From assembly GCF_014647375.1 (NCBI RefSeq), contig NZ_BMPB01000002.1, positions 372,001 through 436,000 on the forward strand: a stretch of DNA of 64,000 nucleotides, given 5' to 3'. The translations under genes and the position numbers were made by a program. Of the stretch, positions 18,044 through 26,793 are shown in pieces. This DNA is from Parabacteroides faecis. Lineage in GTDB: Bacteria > Bacteroidota > Bacteroidia > Bacteroidales > Tannerellaceae. How positions within the stretch are numbered: position 1 is the first letter of the stretch; the number at the start of each line of letters is the position of its first letter. The notes under the pieces are model-generated. The model searched no databases, was not told the DNA's origin, and saw only the letters and a list, made by a program, of their open reading frames with translations.

Positions 18044-18065
18044 CATTATAATAAGAAGTAGAATT

Positions 18066-18731
18066 ATGAATAGAGATAGTAATGTATATACCGTAGTATA
18101 CGCTTCTGTAATGGTTCTTCTGGTTGCTGTTGTGTTAGCTTTCACTTCGCAGTCGCTGAGAAGTTTCCAGAAAAAGAATGAAGATAACGACAAGAGACAA
18201 CAGATCCTGCGTTCAATCAATGTATCTGCATCGGCTAATGACGCTGAAACAAAATACAATGAATTGATTAAAGAATCTTTCCTTGTGAATGAAAATGGAG
18301 AAAAGGTAGAAGGTGACGCATTTACTGCAACACCTGATCAACATCCGGTATTTGTAGCCAATGTAGATGGTAAAAACAAATATATCATGGCTTTGTCAGG
18401 TGCAGGTTTGTGGGGACCTCTGTGGGGGTATCTTTCCGTTGATGAAGACAAGAATACAATTTTTGGTGCAGACTTCAGCCACCAGGGAGAAACTCCGGGA
18501 TTGGGTGCTGAGATCTCAAAGCCAGAATTCAGCAAAGAATTCAAAGGTAAAAAATTGTTCTTCAACGGTGAATTCAAATCCGTAGCTATTGTTAAGCCGG
18601 GTAAGAGCGTAGCCGGTCAGGACTATGTTGACGGTATTTCAGGTGGTACGATCACCAGTCAGGGGGTTGACCACATGTTGTTCAATAGCCTGAATGGTTA
18701 TGTTAAGTTTTTAACCTCACAAAATCAGTAA
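18066..18731 (+). CDS. nqrC: Na+-NQR subunit C
   Basis: A 221-residue subunit with one N-terminal membrane helix (VYASVMVLLVAVVLAFT) and a periplasmic FMN-binding domain. The flavinylated Thr lies in DGISGGTITSQG near residue 200; most homologues have SGAT, here SGGT. HQGETPGLGAEI is the conserved FMN-domain strand. It is 22 bases after nqrB, followed after 4 bases by nqrD. Shorter than the Vibrio subunit (about 257), as usual in Bacteroidales. Confidence 0.95.
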   Translation: MNRDSNVYTVVYASVMVLLVAVVLAFTSQSLRSFQKKNEDNDKRQQILRSINVSASANDAETKYNELIKESFLVNENGEKVEGDAFTATPDQHPVFVANVDGKNKYIMALSGAGLWGPLWGYLSVDEDKNTIFGADFSHQGETPGLGAEISKPEFSKEFKGKKLFFNGEFKSVAIVKPGKSVAGQDYVDGISGGTITSQGVDHMLFNSLNGYVKFLTSQNQ

Positions 18732-18735
18732 GAAG

Positions 18736-19365
18736 ATGGGATTATTATCAAGTAAGAATAAAGAAGTTCTGTTAGGCCCGTTGAGCACAAACAACCCTGT
18801 CATCGTACAGATGTTGGGTATTTGCTCTGCACTGGCTGTAACATCAAAACTTGAGCCGTCTATTGTAATGGGTATTTCCGTGACGGCTGTGGTGGCGTTT
18901 GCCAACGTGATTATTTCGTTACTGCGTAATACAATTCCTAACCGTATCCGTATTATCGTACAGTTGGTAGTTGTTGCCGCATTGGTAACTATTGTAAGTG
19001 AAGTATTGAAAGCATTTGCCTATGATGTAAATAAGCAGCTTTCGGTGTTCGTTGGTCTGATCATTACCAACTGTATCCTGATGGGACGTCTGGAGGCGTT
19101 TGCTTTGGGTAACGGTCCGTGGGAATCTTTCCTGGACGGTATCGGTAATGGTTTGGGATATGCTCTGATCCTTGTGATCGTAGGTTTCTTCCGTGAGTTA
19201 TTAGGTTCTGGTACGTTACTTGGATTCCAGGTGATCCCGCAGGCATTCTACGACTTCGGCTATGTAAACAATGGTTTGATGATCCTGCCTCCGATGGCTT
19301 TGATCGTGATTGCCGTGATTATATGGGTTCACCGTTCTAAGAACAAAGAGCTTCAAGAAAATTAA
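18736..19365 (+). CDS. nqrD: Na+-NQR subunit D
   Basis: A 209-residue membrane subunit of the RnfE/NqrD family with six hydrophobic spans. FVGLIITNCILMGRLEAFALGNGPW contains the conserved Cys that, with NqrE, coordinates an intramembrane iron centre. It begins 4 bases after nqrC, indicating tight translational coupling. Confidence 0.95.
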   Translation: MGLLSSKNKEVLLGPLSTNNPVIVQMLGICSALAVTSKLEPSIVMGISVTAVVAFANVIISLLRNTIPNRIRIIVQLVVVAALVTIVSEVLKAFAYDVNKQLSVFVGLIITNCILMGRLEAFALGNGPWESFLDGIGNGLGYALILVIVGFFRELLGSGTLLGFQVIPQAFYDFGYVNNGLMILPPMALIVIAVIIWVHRSKNKELQEN

Positions 19366-19390
19366 TACAAACTATTAAACGAATAATAGA

Positions 19391-20008
19391 ATGGAAGAAT
19401 ATTTAAGCACGTTTGTCCGCTCGATCTTCGTAGACAACATGATTTTCGCATACTATCTGGGTATGTGTTCTTTCCTGGCTGTTTCCAAGAACGTAAAGAC
19501 TGCTTTAGGATTGGGTATGGCTGTAACGTTCATCCTGGTATGTACGTTGCCGATCAACTATATGCTCGAAAATTATATATTGAAAGAAGGCGCCATGAGC
19601 TGGTTAGGCGCTGAATATGCAGGAGTGAATCTGAGTTTCCTTTCTCTGATCATCTTCATCGCCATCATTGCTTCATTTACGCAGTTGGTTGAAATGGTTG
19701 TTGAGAAATTTGCTCCGGCATTGTATGCATCTCTGGGTATCTTTTTGCCGCTTATCGCTGTGAACTGTGCTATCCTGGGTGGTTCTCTGTTTATGCAACA
19801 AAGAGCATTTCCTAATGTAGGAGTTGCTACTGTATACGGTTTAGGTTCTGGTATCGGTTGGATGCTGGCTATCGTTGGTATGGCTGCTATCCGTGAAAAA
19901 CTGGCTTATTCGGATATACCGAAGCCTTTGAAAGGTCTGGGTATTACCTTTATCATTACCGGTCTGATGGGTATGGCATTTATGTGCTTCTCAGGACTTA
20001 AGATCTAA
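19391..20008 (+). CDS. nqrE: Na+-NQR subunit E
   Basis: A 205-residue RnfA/NqrE-type membrane subunit with six helices and inverted topology to NqrD. The second conserved Cys is in IAVNCAILGGSLFMQQR, and MCSFLAVSK is the first-half equivalent. Together with NqrD it forms the sodium path and iron site. Position in the operon and length are canonical. Confidence 0.95.
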   Translation: MEEYLSTFVRSIFVDNMIFAYYLGMCSFLAVSKNVKTALGLGMAVTFILVCTLPINYMLENYILKEGAMSWLGAEYAGVNLSFLSLIIFIAIIASFTQLVEMVVEKFAPALYASLGIFLPLIAVNCAILGGSLFMQQRAFPNVGVATVYGLGSGIGWMLAIVGMAAIREKLAYSDIPKPLKGLGITFIITGLMGMAFMCFSGLKI

Positions 20009-20035
20009 GTATTAACGCATTAAACAAGAATAAAG

Positions 20036-21325
20036 ATGATTATATTAATGTCGGGCGGACTTACCATTGCAGTCGGAGCAGTCGTTTTCCTTGTGATTAC
20101 ACTGATCCTTGTTGGTTCGCTTTTATTTGCGAAAGCAAAATTAATACCATCGGGCAATGTGAGGATGGTTGTTAACGGAGAAAAGGAATACGATGTTCCC
20201 ATTGGTGGAACAGTATTGAATACGCTTCAGAGTGAAGGTATTTTCCTGTCGTCTGCTTGTGGTGGTAGCGGTAGCTGTGGACAGTGCCGTTGTCAGGTGC
20301 CGGAAGGTGGCGGAAACATTCTTCCTACGGAAGTTGGTTTCTTCTCTCGTAAACAAATTAAAGATCATTGGAGACTGGGTTGCCAGACCAAGATAAAAGA
20401 AGATATCAAGATCAAAGTTCCTGATGAAGTATTCGGAGTTAAGGAATGGGAATGCGAAGTGATCAGCAACAAGAACGTGGCTACCTTTATTAAAGAGTTT
20501 ATCGTTGCTCTGCCTAAGGGTGAACACATGGACTTCGTTCCGGGTTCTTATGCACAGATCAAGATCCCTGCATATACTATGGATTATGATAAGGATATCG
20601 ATAAAGACCTGATCGGTGAAGGTTATCTGCCGGCATGGAAGAACTTCGGTTTGTTCAGTCTGAAATGTCAGAACTCGGAACCGACTATCCGTGCTTACTC
20701 AATGGCCAACTATCCTGCAGAAGGAGACCGTATCATGTTGACAGTACGTATCGCAACTCCTCCTTTCAAACCGAAAGAACAGGGTCCTGGATTCCAGGAT
20801 GTAATGCCGGGTATCGCTTCTTCTTATATCTTTACCCTGAAACCGGGTGATAAGGTAATCATGAGCGGTCCTTACGGTGATTTCCATCCAATCTTCGACT
20901 CTAAGAGAGAAATGATGTGGGTCGGCGGTGGTGCCGGTATGGCTCCGTTGCGTGCTCAGATCATGCACATGACTAAGACATTGAAGACAACAGATCGTAA
21001 GATGACTTATTTCTATGGTGCTCGTGCATTGAATGAAGTATTCTATCTGGAAGACTTCCTGGCAATAGAAAAAGAATTCCCGAATTTCGAATTCCGTCTG
21101 GCACTTGACCGTCCGGATCCTGCAGCTGATGCAGCCGGCGTGAAGTATACCCCGGGTTTTGTACACCAGGTAATTTACGATACTTATCTGAAGGATCACG
21201 AAGCTCCGGAAGATATCGAATATTACATGTGTGGTCCGGGCCCGATGTCGAAAGCTGTAGAAAATATGCTTGACAATCTGGGTGTACCTCGTGAAATGTT
21301 ACATTTCGATGACTTCGGTGCATAA
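20036..21325 (+). CDS. nqrF: Na+-NQR subunit F (NADH dehydrogenase, FAD and 2Fe-2S)
   Basis: A 429-residue electron-input subunit. One N-terminal helix (AVGAVVFLVITLILVGSLLF) is followed by a plant-type 2Fe-2S domain (CGGSGSCGQCRCQV, then Cys in RLGCQTKI), an FAD domain with RAYSMANYP and a NADH-binding domain (GGGAGMAPLRAQI, CGPGPMSKA). NADH electrons pass FAD to 2Fe-2S and on to NqrB/C flavins. Last gene of the operon; a terminator follows. Confidence 0.96.
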   Translation: MIILMSGGLTIAVGAVVFLVITLILVGSLLFAKAKLIPSGNVRMVVNGEKEYDVPIGGTVLNTLQSEGIFLSSACGGSGSCGQCRCQVPEGGGNILPTEVGFFSRKQIKDHWRLGCQTKIKEDIKIKVPDEVFGVKEWECEVISNKNVATFIKEFIVALPKGEHMDFVPGSYAQIKIPAYTMDYDKDIDKDLIGEGYLPAWKNFGLFSLKCQNSEPTIRAYSMANYPAEGDRIMLTVRIATPPFKPKEQGPGFQDVMPGIASSYIFTLKPGDKVIMSGPYGDFHPIFDSKREMMWVGGGAGMAPLRAQIMHMTKTLKTTDRKMTYFYGARALNEVFYLEDFLAIEKEFPNFEFRLALDRPDPAADAAGVKYTPGFVHQVIYDTYLKDHEAPEDIEYYMCGPGPMSKAVENMLDNLGVPREMLHFDDFGA

Positions 21326-21358
21326 AATGGAGTGATCCATATTCAGATCCAAATAATG

Positions 21359-21391
21359 AAAGGGAAGAAAAATTGAATTTTTCTTCCCTTT
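21359..21391 (+). terminator. Terminator of the nqr operon
   Basis: agggaagaaaaa pairs exactly with tttttcttccct around a TTGAA loop, with flanking A/T pairs, followed by a T-rich run. It is 34 bases after the nqrF stop. Confidence 0.85.
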
Positions 21392-21581
21392 TTCTTTTCT
21401 GTTTTATTTATAAAAGCCATATAAGATATATAAGTATAATTTATTATATGCTCTTAAATCCTGAAATTCAAGTAAATTTCTAAAGAAAAATACATAAAAT
21501 GTACTTTTCATGTAATATCATGCAGCATTTTTCGTTCTTATTACATCTTAGCTAATAGAGACATAAAAATTGAGCAAGATT

Positions 21582-21764
21582 ATGAAGCCGTTGATTTTAT
21601 CTTTTTTCGCAGTTATACTAGGTTATTCTCTTCTTTTTAATGAAAAAGAAGAAATCAGTCAGCCGATTCATGTGATTGATAATTCTGTGTATATCCATAA
21701 ATCCGATACACCGAGGGTCGATTCTGTTGCCATTTATTATAACAGAACAGCATCTGTTTTATAA
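21582..21764 (+). CDS. Small exported or membrane-anchored protein, unknown
   Basis: From ATG 21582 the product is 60 residues: MKPLILSFFAVILGYSLLF, a signal-like hydrophobic stretch, then a polar tail with EKEEISQPIHVIDNSVYIHK and DTPRVDSVAIYYNRT. A TTG at 21570 would add four residues. I recognise no family. It lies alone between the nqr terminator and another unknown ORF on the same strand. The clean signal-like start supports a real gene but the evidence is modest. Confidence 0.45.
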   Translation: MKPLILSFFAVILGYSLLFNEKEEISQPIHVIDNSVYIHKSDTPRVDSVAIYYNRTASVL

Positions 21765-21824
21765 AAAATACTCCAAATAGCAATATTTATTCTGTAAATG
21801 TTTGTTTATTAAATAAATATTGCT

Positions 21825-22124
21825 ATGTTTGTTCCGTATAATTATGAATATGCGGAAATGCTACACCAGTTTCTTACTATATATACTTCTGAATTTTTGA
21901 TGACAATGCTCTTTGGAGTGTTGTTTTTTCTGTGTCTGCCTGTTTTTTTCATAGAAGTAAGCAAGTCTTTTATTATAAATAATGTAACCCGATTAATTCC
22001 GGTTATCTCTGATTCTGTTTTTGCGGGGGAACAGGATAGAATAACTGAATCCAAGAAGGGTTTCATGCATCATACGATCCCGGATAAATCACAGATAAGG
22101 AATAACCGTCACCGGTTGGGCTGA
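21825..22124 (+). CDS. Hypothetical protein with one or two membrane segments
   Basis: A 99-residue reading frame, MFVPYNYEYAEMLHQFL..., with a strong hydrophobic segment LMTMLFGVLFFLCLPVFFI at about 25-45 and a polar C-terminus. No family is recognised. Its last 20 bases run into the structured element at 22104-22163, which argues either for a shorter gene or for an RNA overlapping the coding end. Moderate to low support. Confidence 0.4.
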   Translation: MFVPYNYEYAEMLHQFLTIYTSEFLMTMLFGVLFFLCLPVFFIEVSKSFIINNVTRLIPVISDSVFAGEQDRITESKKGFMHHTIPDKSQIRNNRHRLG

Positions 22125-22163
22125 CGAACCCTTATCCGGCAACTAAGCGTTGAAGGATAAGGG
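22104..22163 (+). ncRNA. Compact stem-rich element, possible structured RNA
   Basis: Two consecutive hairpins: aaccg/cggtt around TCAC (22104-22117), and a nested stem cccttatcc (22129-22137) with ggataaggg (22155-22163) that encloses a second helix caac/gttg (22140-22152). An alternative helix cgtca/tgacg (22108-22125) is mutually exclusive with the first. There is no T run after it, so it is not a simple terminator. Function unknown; it lies in the gap between an unknown ORF and the convergent HSDR_N gene. Either strand could be the transcribed one. Confidence 0.45.
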
Positions 22164-22255
22164 GAGAGGCTTTGTGTAAAAAATCTAATACTTATTATCT
22201 GTACTGTTTTCAGATAAATAAGAACGAAGTTGTTGTCTTTTCTTATCGGTTTTGT

Positions 22256-22708
22256 CTACTCCAGCACATTATATTCCGGGATTCCTTCCAAAAAAGAATA
22301 AGTCAGATTTTCATAGTCTATTTTGCAGCAGAAATGGCTGATGCCGTTGCTGACGGCGAGATAACGAACGTGTAATACCATGTTATAGCGTACTATCTGG
22401 TCAAATACCGAGCTTGTGATCTCGATGTGGGGAGCTTTATATTCTACGATCATTAAAGGGGTTAAAAAGCGGTTATACGCAACCGTGTCGCATCGTTTGG
22501 AGGTGCCGTTCAGTTTTAAAGGAACTTCATTTGCCAGAAGTTCTTTAGGGTATCCTTTATCCGTGATCAGATAATTCACAAAATGTTGGCGAACCCATTC
22601 TTCAGGAGTCAGGGCAACAAATTTGCGGCGTACCGGATCGAATATGATGTGCTTCCCATCTTTTTCCTTTACTTTCGCAGCGAATGTTGGTAAGTTTAAT
22701 GACAGCAT
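22256..22708 (-). CDS. HSDR_N-type endonuclease-like domain protein
   Basis: A 150-residue protein consisting of the type I restriction R-subunit N-terminal (PD-(D/E)xK-like) domain. RRKFVALTPEEWVRQHFVNYL is the family signature, and the nuclease core candidates are CDTVAY (Asp) and MIVEYKAP (E-x-K). There is no helicase, HsdM or HsdS nearby, so it is not a restriction system. Stand-alone copies next to holA are widespread in Bacteroidota, and function is unknown. It is divergent from the AMP nucleosidase gene. Confidence 0.85.
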   Translation of the reverse strand: MLSLNLPTFAAKVKEKDGKHIIFDPVRRKFVALTPEEWVRQHFVNYLITDKGYPKELLANEVPLKLNGTSKRCDTVAYNRFLTPLMIVEYKAPHIEITSSVFDQIVRYNMVLHVRYLAVSNGISHFCCKIDYENLTYSFLEGIPEYNVLE

Positions 22709-22766
22709 TTATTATATTTGTCGTTTATATTATACACTATAATTGTACCCTCAAAGGTAATGATTT

Positions 22767-23543
22767 ATGAAAACAAAACAAGAAATCGTTGAAAATTGGC
22801 TGCCTCGTTATACCGATCGCAAGTTGGAAGATTTTGATAAGTATATATTACTCACGAACTTTACCAAATACGTCGAGCTGTTTGCTGAAAAATTTAATGT
22901 TCCGATACTCGGACTGAAAAGTTCCATGCCGAACGCTTCGGCAGAAGGCATCACCATCATCAACTTCGGTATGGGAAGTGCAAATGCTGCAACGATCATG
23001 GATTTGTTGTCGGCTGTCAGTCCGACCGCCGTCCTGTTTCTAGGTAAATGCGGCGGATTAAAGAAAGCCAATAATCTGGGCGATTATGTTTTGCCGATTG
23101 CTGCAATCCGTGGTGAAGGAACTTCTAACGAATACCTGCCCGCCGAAGTTCCGTCTCTCCCGGCATTTTCGATGTTGCGCGCTATTTCTTCTGCCGTTCG
23201 TGACCAGGGAAAAGATTATTGGACCGGAACGATTTATACTACGAACCGCCGTGTTTGGGAGTATGATACATCTTTCAAGGAGTATCTGAAACGCACTCAT
23301 GCTACCGGTATCGATATGGAAACCGCGACGTTGCTTACTGCGGGCTTTGCCAATAAAATTCCAACAGGAGCCTTGCTGATGATCTCGGATAAGCCTTTGG
23401 AAGAAGATGGAGTTAAAACAGAAGCGAGTGATCGGGTAGTTACCCGTAACTTTGCTCCGGAGCATGTAAAACTGGGGATCGAAGCCCTTCGTCAAATTAT
23501 AGACGATAAAAAAACAGTTCGCCATATCCGGTTCAGTTGGTAA
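22767..23543 (+). CDS. amn: AMP nucleosidase (short Bacteroidota form)
   Basis: A 258-residue nucleoside-phosphorylase-fold protein predicted to split AMP into adenine and ribose 5-phosphate. Motifs are INFGMGSANAATIMD, FLGKCGGLKK, EYLPAEVPSLPAF, GIDMETATLL (the ribose-contact Met-Glu) and ISDKPL with the conserved Asp. It lacks the N-terminal regulatory domain of the enterobacterial enzyme (about 480 residues), as usual in this phylum. It is followed 16 bases later by holA and the two are likely one transcript. Confidence 0.9.
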   Translation: MKTKQEIVENWLPRYTDRKLEDFDKYILLTNFTKYVELFAEKFNVPILGLKSSMPNASAEGITIINFGMGSANAATIMDLLSAVSPTAVLFLGKCGGLKKANNLGDYVLPIAAIRGEGTSNEYLPAEVPSLPAFSMLRAISSAVRDQGKDYWTGTIYTTNRRVWEYDTSFKEYLKRTHATGIDMETATLLTAGFANKIPTGALLMISDKPLEEDGVKTEASDRVVTRNFAPEHVKLGIEALRQIIDDKKTVRHIRFSW

Positions 23544-23559
23544 TAATTAAAGCTATATT

Positions 23560-24582
23560 ATGGCAAAAAAAGAAAATACGTTTGAGGAAATATGCCGGGA
23601 TATCGTAGCAAAGAAATTTCAACCCGTTTATATTTTAATGGGCGAAGAGCCCTTTTTCATGGACAAGATAACCGATCTGCTTATTGAGAACGTGCTGTCG
23701 GAATCCGAACGGGATTTTAACCAGATGATCATGTATGGTGCAGATACGGATGCAGCCATGATCATCAATGCAGCCCGGCGGTTCCCAATGATGTCTGAAT
23801 ATCAACTGGTCGTGGTACGTGAGGCCCAACTGGTCCGTGACATAGAATTGTTGACCAATTATGTCAAGAATCCGCTTAAATCGACGGTACTGGTCGTCAA
23901 TTACAAGTATAAGAATCTGGATAGAAGGAAGTCTTTGGCTGCAGCTACTGAAAAAACAGGCGTTCTGTTCGAATCGAAAAAGATTCCGGATTATAAAATG
24001 CCGGGGTTTATCGTTTCGTTTATGCAACAGCGTTCTATCGGGATCGATCCAAAGGCCGCTCAGATGCTCTCAGACTTCCTGGGAAACGATTTAAGCCGTC
24101 TTAGTAAGGAATTGGACAAGTTGACATTGATCTTGCCTGAAAAAGCCCCAAAACGCGTCACACCGGAATTGATAGAACAGAATATCGGAATAAGTAAAGA
24201 ATACAATAACTTCGAATTGATAAAAGCCATTGCGGTAAAGGATGTATTAAAAGCAAACCGGATCATTCAGTATTTTGAAAAGAATCCGAAAAGTAACCCG
24301 ATACAGATGACCCTTCCTGTAATTTTTAATTATTTCTCAAACCTGCTGATCTGCTATTATACAAAGGACAGGTCGGAGACTGGATTAATGACGGCATTAG
24401 GTTTAAGAGGAACTTTTCAGGTAAAAGATTATATGACCGGACTAAGAAACTATCCGGCCATGAAAGTTTTTAATCTGATCAGTGATATCCGGACAACTGA
24501 TGCGCGGTCAAAAGGAGTAGACAATTCTTCTGTGTCGGATGCAGATTTACTCAAAGAATTATTATATAAAATACTTCATTAA
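23560..24582 (+). CDS. holA: DNA polymerase III subunit delta
   Basis: A 340-residue clamp-loader delta subunit. It has the N-terminal AAA+-like fold with VYILMGEEPFFMDKITDLL, the clamp-contact region DFNQMIMYGADTDA and RRFPMMSEYQLVVVREA, then the helical collar domain ending SDADLLKELLYKILH. The delta subunit opens the beta clamp and does not hydrolyse ATP. Length matches HolA (about 340). A clear terminator follows. Confidence 0.93.
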   Translation: MAKKENTFEEICRDIVAKKFQPVYILMGEEPFFMDKITDLLIENVLSESERDFNQMIMYGADTDAAMIINAARRFPMMSEYQLVVVREAQLVRDIELLTNYVKNPLKSTVLVVNYKYKNLDRRKSLAAATEKTGVLFESKKIPDYKMPGFIVSFMQQRSIGIDPKAAQMLSDFLGNDLSRLSKELDKLTLILPEKAPKRVTPELIEQNIGISKEYNNFELIKAIAVKDVLKANRIIQYFEKNPKSNPIQMTLPVIFNYFSNLLICYYTKDRSETGLMTALGLRGTFQVKDYMTGLRNYPAMKVFNLISDIRTTDARSKGVDNSSVSDADLLKELLYKILH

Positions 24583-24600
24583 AAATAGGATCAATAGTGA

Positions 24601-24650
24601 AAACTGCATGTGTGATAAATCTAAATTATCGACATATGCAGTTTTTTTAT
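24601..24650 (+). terminator. Terminator after holA
   Basis: aaactgcat (24601-24609) pairs with atgcagttt (24635-24643), with an inner GATAA/TTATC helix, followed by seven Ts. It ends the amn-holA unit. Confidence 0.8.
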
Positions 24651-24940
24651 GAAACTACCGGTTGGAGCTCTTTCAATCGTTTTTTTACTCTTCTTTTTCT
24701 AGAACAGTCTAAACGCAGAACGACAAAAAAGTAGGTGTTCGTTTTGTTTCTCAATGATTAAGACTATATTTTACCCCTCTGAGAATTCAATATTTATTTC
24801 CGTCCGTATAGTTGTTTACAAATATCACTGAAAAATCAGGTTTTAGAGTCTTGGATACAAAAGTATATCAGATAATAGAAGACCAGGAATACAAAATAGG
24901 ACATATTGGCAGTAGCTCTTTTCAATTAAAGAAGGTGAGT

Positions 24941-25055
24941 TTACAAAAGTGTGGTTTAAAGTAAATGTTACTTTTGTAATCGGGTACACTTGTGTACTGA
25001 GGAATCGAAACAAATGTCACTTTTGTAAAGATGTTATCCGTGATACAAAAGTGAC
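24941..25055. repeat. Cluster of TACAAAAGTG motifs, distal block
   Basis: TTACAAAAGTGT at 24941-24952, the reverse-orientation ACTTTTGTAA at about 24970-24979, the perfect dyad gtacacTTgtgtac at 24984-24997, and a pair gtcacttttgta (25016) / tacaaaagtgac (ending 25055) that forms an exact 12-base inverted repeat over a 16-base loop. These lie inside a 915-base gene-free region (24583-25497) that otherwise appears AT-rich and featureless. Confidence 0.75.
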
Positions 25056-25316
25056 AATATACATTACTAATATAAATCAATAAAAATAGGTTTAAATACT
25101 GTTATTGTAAATGTATATGATAAAAGATCAAAAACCAGCACATTATCTAAATATATTAATTGTATACATTAATTTTCTCCTATTATTCCGTATATAAATG
25201 TGAAATATGCTTGAATCTATGCAAATAATAATAGCTTAATGTATTATGTAACAGATATTTATTATATAAAATCATTAACACTACTTTAAGCCTGTTTTAT
25301 GGTCCTGGATATCGGT

Positions 25317-25344
25317 TTACAAAAGTGTTCTACACAAAAGTGTA
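25317..25344. repeat. TACAAAAGTG motifs, promoter-proximal block
   Basis: TTACAAAAGTGT at 25317-25328 and the dyad TACAC-AAAA-GTGTA at 25331-25344, followed by a weaker GTTACAAATG copy at about 25351. The block sits about 45 bases upstream of the -33 element of the XRE gene, a place where an autoregulator would bind. Confidence 0.75.
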
Positions 25345-25386
25345 ACGATGGTTACAAATGTTTTGGTTTATTGTTATAACTATAAA

Positions 25387-25417
25387 TTGCACAATTGGAA
25401 ATAATGATTTATCTTTG
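25387..25417 (+). promoter_or_regulatory. Promoter of the XRE regulator gene
   Basis: TTG (25387-25389), a 20-base spacer and TATCTTTG (25410-25417) match the Bacteroidota consensus. Transcription should begin near 25424, giving a leader of about 74 bases. Confidence 0.6.
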
Positions 25418-25497
25418 TGTCTGTATTTATTTTTGTATCATATGCTTGTAAACAGTCATATTGGCAGTGATTTTTGATATATAAATCGTATTTTAGT

Positions 25498-25947
25498 ATG
25501 AAAGATCGTATTTTAGCAGTAATGGAACATGAAGGGCTGACTCCTTCTAAATTTGCTGAAGCAATCGGTATCCAGCGTTCGGCTATGTCGCATATTATAT
25601 CCGGCAGGAATAATCCCAGCCTGGATGTGCTGATAAAAATTCTGGAACGATTCACATATGTAGATTCCGACTGGCTTTTATTCGGTAAAGGCAATATGAT
25701 GCGCGAACATGTGTTAACTGAACCCAATTTGTTTACAAATACGACGATAAATCCGCCCAACCTATCGGATTCTCCCGAATATCGCAAGGAAATTAGGGTT
25801 GAGACACCTGTAAACACACCTAAACAGCCTGTAATTGAACAAATTGTGCTTCCGGAACAACCTGTCAGAAATGTGAGCAAAATAATGATATTTTATTCTG
25901 ATAATACATTTGAGACTTTTACGTCTGAAAAAAACAAGAAAGACTAG
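25498..25947 (+). CDS. XRE-family helix-turn-helix regulator
   Basis: A 149-residue protein from ATG 25498 (MKDRILAVMEHEGLTPSKFAE). Residues about 1-65 form a Cro/C1-type HTH (SKFAEAIGIQRSAMSHIISGRNNPSLDVLIKIL is the helix 2 to 4 region, shown here as separate landmarks SKFAEAIGI, SAMSHIISGR and NPSLDVLIKIL). A Pro/Thr-rich linker follows, and a short C-terminal strand KIMIFYSDNTFETFT that may mediate dimerisation. An earlier TTG start at 25474 is less likely. It probably reads the TACAAAAGTG motifs upstream (inference). It precedes pyrK but has its own promoter and pyrK has another. Confidence 0.85.
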   Translation: MKDRILAVMEHEGLTPSKFAEAIGIQRSAMSHIISGRNNPSLDVLIKILERFTYVDSDWLLFGKGNMMREHVLTEPNLFTNTTINPPNLSDSPEYRKEIRVETPVNTPKQPVIEQIVLPEQPVRNVSKIMIFYSDNTFETFTSEKNKKD

Positions 25948-25954
25948 GCCAACA

Positions 25955-25985
25955 TTGTTATATACATCTTATTCATGTATCTTTG
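25955..25985 (+). promoter_or_regulatory. Promoter of pyrK-pyrD
   Basis: TTG at 25955-25957, a 20-base spacer and TATCTTTG at 25978-25985, close to consensus, 25 bases before the pyrK ATG. Confidence 0.6.
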
Positions 25986-26010
25986 TATAGAAATTGAGTA
26001 ATCATATTAT

Positions 26011-26793
26011 ATGAAGAAGTACATGTTAGATATGAAGGTCACTGAAAACAACCGCCTTCATAAAAATTATTGCCTGCTGAAGTTAACCAGCGACGATACT
26101 TTACCGGAAATGCTTCCCGGACAGTTCGTTCAAGTGCTGGTGGATAACTCTCCTACAACATTTCTACGCCGACCTATTTCAATTAACTTTGTAGATAGAA
26201 CAACCAATGAATTGTGGTTGCTTATCCAGTTGATTGGCGACGGAACACGTCGTATGGCAGAATACCGTCCCGGAGATATTGTAAATATTATGTTGCCGCT
26301 TGGGAACAGTTTCACAATTCCTGCTGTCGGAGATAAAAATCAGAAATTTCTGCTTATTGGCGGTGGTGTCGGTACGGCTCCGATGTTATGTTTGGGATCT
26401 GCCCTGAAGAATGCCGGTTTTGAACCTGTATTTCTGTTGGGAGCGCGTTCAAAGGATGATGTATTGCAACTGGATGAGTTTACGAAGATCGGAACTGTTC
26501 ACATAACTACCGAAGATGGTTCTCTCGGAGAAAAAGGTTATGTAACAAACCATTCCGTATTGAAAAACGTTCATTTTGATAGAATTTACACATGTGGACC
26601 GAAGCCTATGATGGTAGCTGTTGCCAAATATGCAGCTGCTGAATCGATCACATGCGAAGTCTCGCTTGAAAATACAATGGCCTGTGGTATAGGTGCTTGC
26701 CTGTGCTGTGTGGAGAATACGAAAGAAGGTCATGTATGTGTTTGTACTGAAGGTCCCGTATTTAATATAGAAAAATTGACATGGCTGAGTTAA
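26011..26793 (+). CDS. pyrK: Dihydroorotate dehydrogenase electron transfer subunit
   Basis: A 260-residue FAD/2Fe-2S subunit that couples class 1B dihydroorotate dehydrogenase to NAD+. FLRRPISIN is the FAD-binding R-x-x-S/T motif, [13 protein letters not shown] the nucleotide-binding glycine loop, and the four-Cys 2Fe-2S site lies in CGIGACLCC followed by [11 protein letters not shown]. Length is standard. Its last 13 bases overlap pyrD, so the two are translationally coupled, as expected for the heterotetramer. Confidence 0.95.
   Translation: MKKYMLDMKVTENNRLHKNYCLLKLTSDDTLPEMLPGQFVQVLVDNSPTTFLRRPISINFVDRTTNELWLLIQLIGDGTRRMAEYRPGDIVNIMLPLGNSFTIPAVGDKNQKFLLIGGGVGTAPMLCLGSALKNAGFEPVFLLGARSKDDVLQLDEFTKIGTVHITTEDGSLGEKGYVTNHSVLKNVHFDRIYTCGPKPMMVAVAKYAAAESITCEVSLENTMACGIGACLCCVENTKEGHVCVCTEGPVFNIEKLTWLS

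Noticed and set aside
22104-22163. Hammerhead ribozyme, because of CTGACGA ahead of a stem
   Set aside because: The sequence after the stem is GAGA, not GAAA, and no stem III or cleavage site can be formed.
22256-22708. Part of a type I restriction-modification system
   Set aside because: No HsdM, HsdS or helicase domain anywhere in the window.
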